DNA of 64,000 nucleotides, from contig MLAK01000580.1 in the NCBI GenBank assembly GCA_001839685.1, forward strand, positions 1 to 64,000, read 5' to 3'. Below, piece by piece: positions 62,759-64,000 of this stretch. The position numbers and the translations under genes are program-made. Position 1 is the first letter of the stretch. Every line of letters starts with the position of its first letter. The notes below the pieces were generated by a model. It saw only the letters and a list, made by a program, of their open reading frames with translations, had not been told where the DNA came from and did no database searches. Source of the stretch: Tritrichomonas foetus (taxonomy: Eukaryota > Parabasalia > Tritrichomonadida > Tritrichomonadidae).

Positions 62759-64000
62759 TTATTCAGCATTTGCAGCCTGTTCCTTGAGGATTTCCTGCAA
62801 GGTCTCTGTCATGTCTTGAAGAGTATATTCATCAATTTCTGTGGTGATGAGTTTCAAAAGGTTTTCTAGAATGACTGGGATAGACAAATATGCGCCGAAT
62901 GATGATCCGCGTGGTTCAGAAGTTGCAGGCCAAATGGAAAGAAGTGGTTTATCTGATTGTGGAAGTTCCAATCCTTGAACGTGTTCTGTGAATCGATTGA
63001 ATTCATAAAACTTCACTGTTTTGATGTGCTTGAAGAGAGTCATGAGAATTCTGAAGTTATTGACGGACTCGTCATAAAGTTGCATTCCTGTAGCTGCAAC
63101 GAGTAAGATAACATCATGATGTGGATCAAGCGCCATTGGAATGAAGTCATGGGCGTATAAACGAGGGATCTTGATTTCTTCCTTTTCTTTAGGCATTTCA
63201 ATTCCCAAGACTTGGAATTTCAACCAATTCAGGACATCTTCTGGTGAATTGGCCATCTTTCTGAATGGCTCAAGGCGGACGCGAGTGCCGGCCTTTTGAT
63301 GAATCAAATAGCAGGGATTCATGAAGCTGATCAAACCAAGCTGTTGAACAACATTTGTGCAGGTGAAGAAGTCGCAGAATTGGAAAGAAAGATTTTCTCC
63401 GAAAAATTCGCGGGCTAATTGCATTCTTTTGATGGTATCAGCGATATGCAAGGGGTCGCGCTCGTCGATGAGGGCCATAAATGTGAATTCAGTGGCAGAG
63501 TTTCCAACGGTTTCTGAGTTGTGAAGGTGTTCAAATGGAGATTTTGAAAGATTTAATAAATCAACATCATCAAAGCTATCAATTGGTAAACTCATTTCTC
63601 CGTAAGGGCGAGTGAAAAGCGCAGGCGGCAATTGAAGAGATTTGGCGATTTCTTGATTATCGACGACACCAATATGGAAGGCTCCTCCGTAGTTCATGAA
63701 AAGTCCGTCAGCTTTGTTTGCGAGTTCTGGTGATGAAATAATGAGGTTTGCAGGTCCTTGGTTTTGGAAATCGAAGATCGAGAAGGTATTATTGAGATAT
63801 GAAATATCTTCATCCAAAAGACTTCTGATGAATGCACTCATACCGTTTTGGTTCCATTCATGATCGTAGAACTTGATGAAGTTGTTTCCACGGAAAATAT
63901 CGATCTGTGGAATGAAGTCGATTTTATATTTCACGAAAAGTTGCTGTGAGTCTTCATTTTCAACAAAAATGAAATTAATGTCATCACGGTATTTTGTTGA
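62759..64000 (-). CDS. PDI-like thioredoxin-fold protein, 5' part outside window
   Basis: The minus-strand frame is open to the end of the window, so the N-terminus is missing. About 413 residues are visible. The first visible segment is the second half of a thioredoxin fold with its cis-Pro (I-D-F-I-P-Q-I-D-I-F-R-G). It is followed by two folds like the b and b' domains of protein disulfide isomerase and a final thioredoxin fold beginning I-P-R-L-Y-A-H-D-F. In that last fold the redox motif position reads V-A-A-T-G-M-Q-L-Y, with no CxxC, so it cannot catalyse disulfide exchange. No KDEL-like retrieval signal is present: the protein ends E-Q-A-A-N-A-E. Its role may be chaperone-like in the ER, but this is inference. 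Confidence 0.7.
   Translation of the reverse strand, partial: STKYRDDINFIFVENEDSQQLFVKYKIDFIPQIDIFRGNNFIKFYDHEWNQNGMSAFIRSLLDEDISYLNNTFSIFDFQNQGPANLIISSPELANKADGLFMNYGGAFHIGVVDNQEIAKSLQLPPALFTRPYGEMSLPIDSFDDVDLLNLSKSPFEHLHNSETVGNSATEFTFMALIDERDPLHIADTIKRMQLAREFFGENLSFQFCDFFTCTNVVQQLGLISFMNPCYLIHQKAGTRVRLEPFRKMANSPEDVLNWLKFQVLGIEMPKEKEEIKIPRLYAHDFIPMALDPHHDVILLVAATGMQLYDESVNNFRILMTLFKHIKTVKFYEFNRFTEHVQGLELPQSDKPLLSIWPATSEPRGSSFGAYLSIPVILENLLKLITTEIDEYTLQDMTETLQEILKEQAANAE

Overview
The window is AT-rich nuclear DNA from a single-celled eukaryote, most likely a parabasalid of the Tritrichomonas/Trichomonas type. Four things point there. Genes are long, densely packed and apparently intronless. 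One gene (51158-52069, minus) carries what looks like the trichomonad initiator-binding domain (IBD). TCAYWW initiator-like motifs lie 11-30 nt upstream of about half of the well-supported start codons. The gene set also fits a flagellated protist with large BEACH proteins, an IFT70 homologue, AGC and SNF1-like kinases, and glyoxalase/nitroreductase enzymes of bacterial type. I recognised no tRNA, rRNA or CRISPR array.

Layout. 1-4.2 kb: a large alpha-solenoid protein. 4.3-7.3 kb: a complete pogo-like DNA transposon with 38-bp terminal inverted repeats, a TA duplication and one transposase that only looks broken because of Ns. 7.4-12.4 kb: two small unknown genes in long AT-rich spacers. 12.4-15.0 kb: a ubiquitin-protease-like protein that has lost its catalytic residues. 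16-24.5 kb: a VOC/glyoxalase-like gene divergent from a 2577-residue BEACH protein. 24.8-27 kb: a Wntless-like membrane protein and a small four-helix membrane protein. 27.4-28.1 kb: a 760-bp run of N inside a 22-bp satellite. 28.2-35.7 kb: a neuroguidin/Lcp5-type ribosome-biogenesis protein, a coiled-coil protein, IFT70/TTC30, and an unusual short M1 aminopeptidase. 37.4-46.9 kb: an Akt-like PH-AGC kinase and an ALFY/WDFY3-like BEACH-WD40-FYVE-like protein whose start is hidden by a one-base frameshift in a poly-A run. 48.8-52.1 kb: a SNF1/MARK-like kinase and the IBD gene. 52.7-57.9 kb: a second, longer pogo-like element with different terminal repeats, a decayed reverse-strand gene inside it, and a 1.15-kb exact duplication joined by a single N (probably an assembly artefact). 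58.4-64 kb: an Asn/Ser-rich protein with an SFI1-like segment, a nitroreductase, and the C-terminal part of a PDI-like protein whose last thioredoxin fold lacks the CxxC motif.

The genes are not an operon or a single pathway. Shared themes are membrane traffic and autophagy (two BEACH proteins), signalling (two kinases), flagellum/cytoskeleton (IFT70, coiled coils, SFI1-like), transcription initiation (IBD gene plus the Inr-like motifs it may read), and protein homologues that have lost catalytic residues (USP-like, PDI-like). The most unusual signals are the two related but distinct pogo-like elements, the pseudo-USP, the 57-residue insertion in the active-site region of the M1 peptidase, and an IBD placed at the C-terminus behind a GC-rich Pro/Ala/Gly arm.
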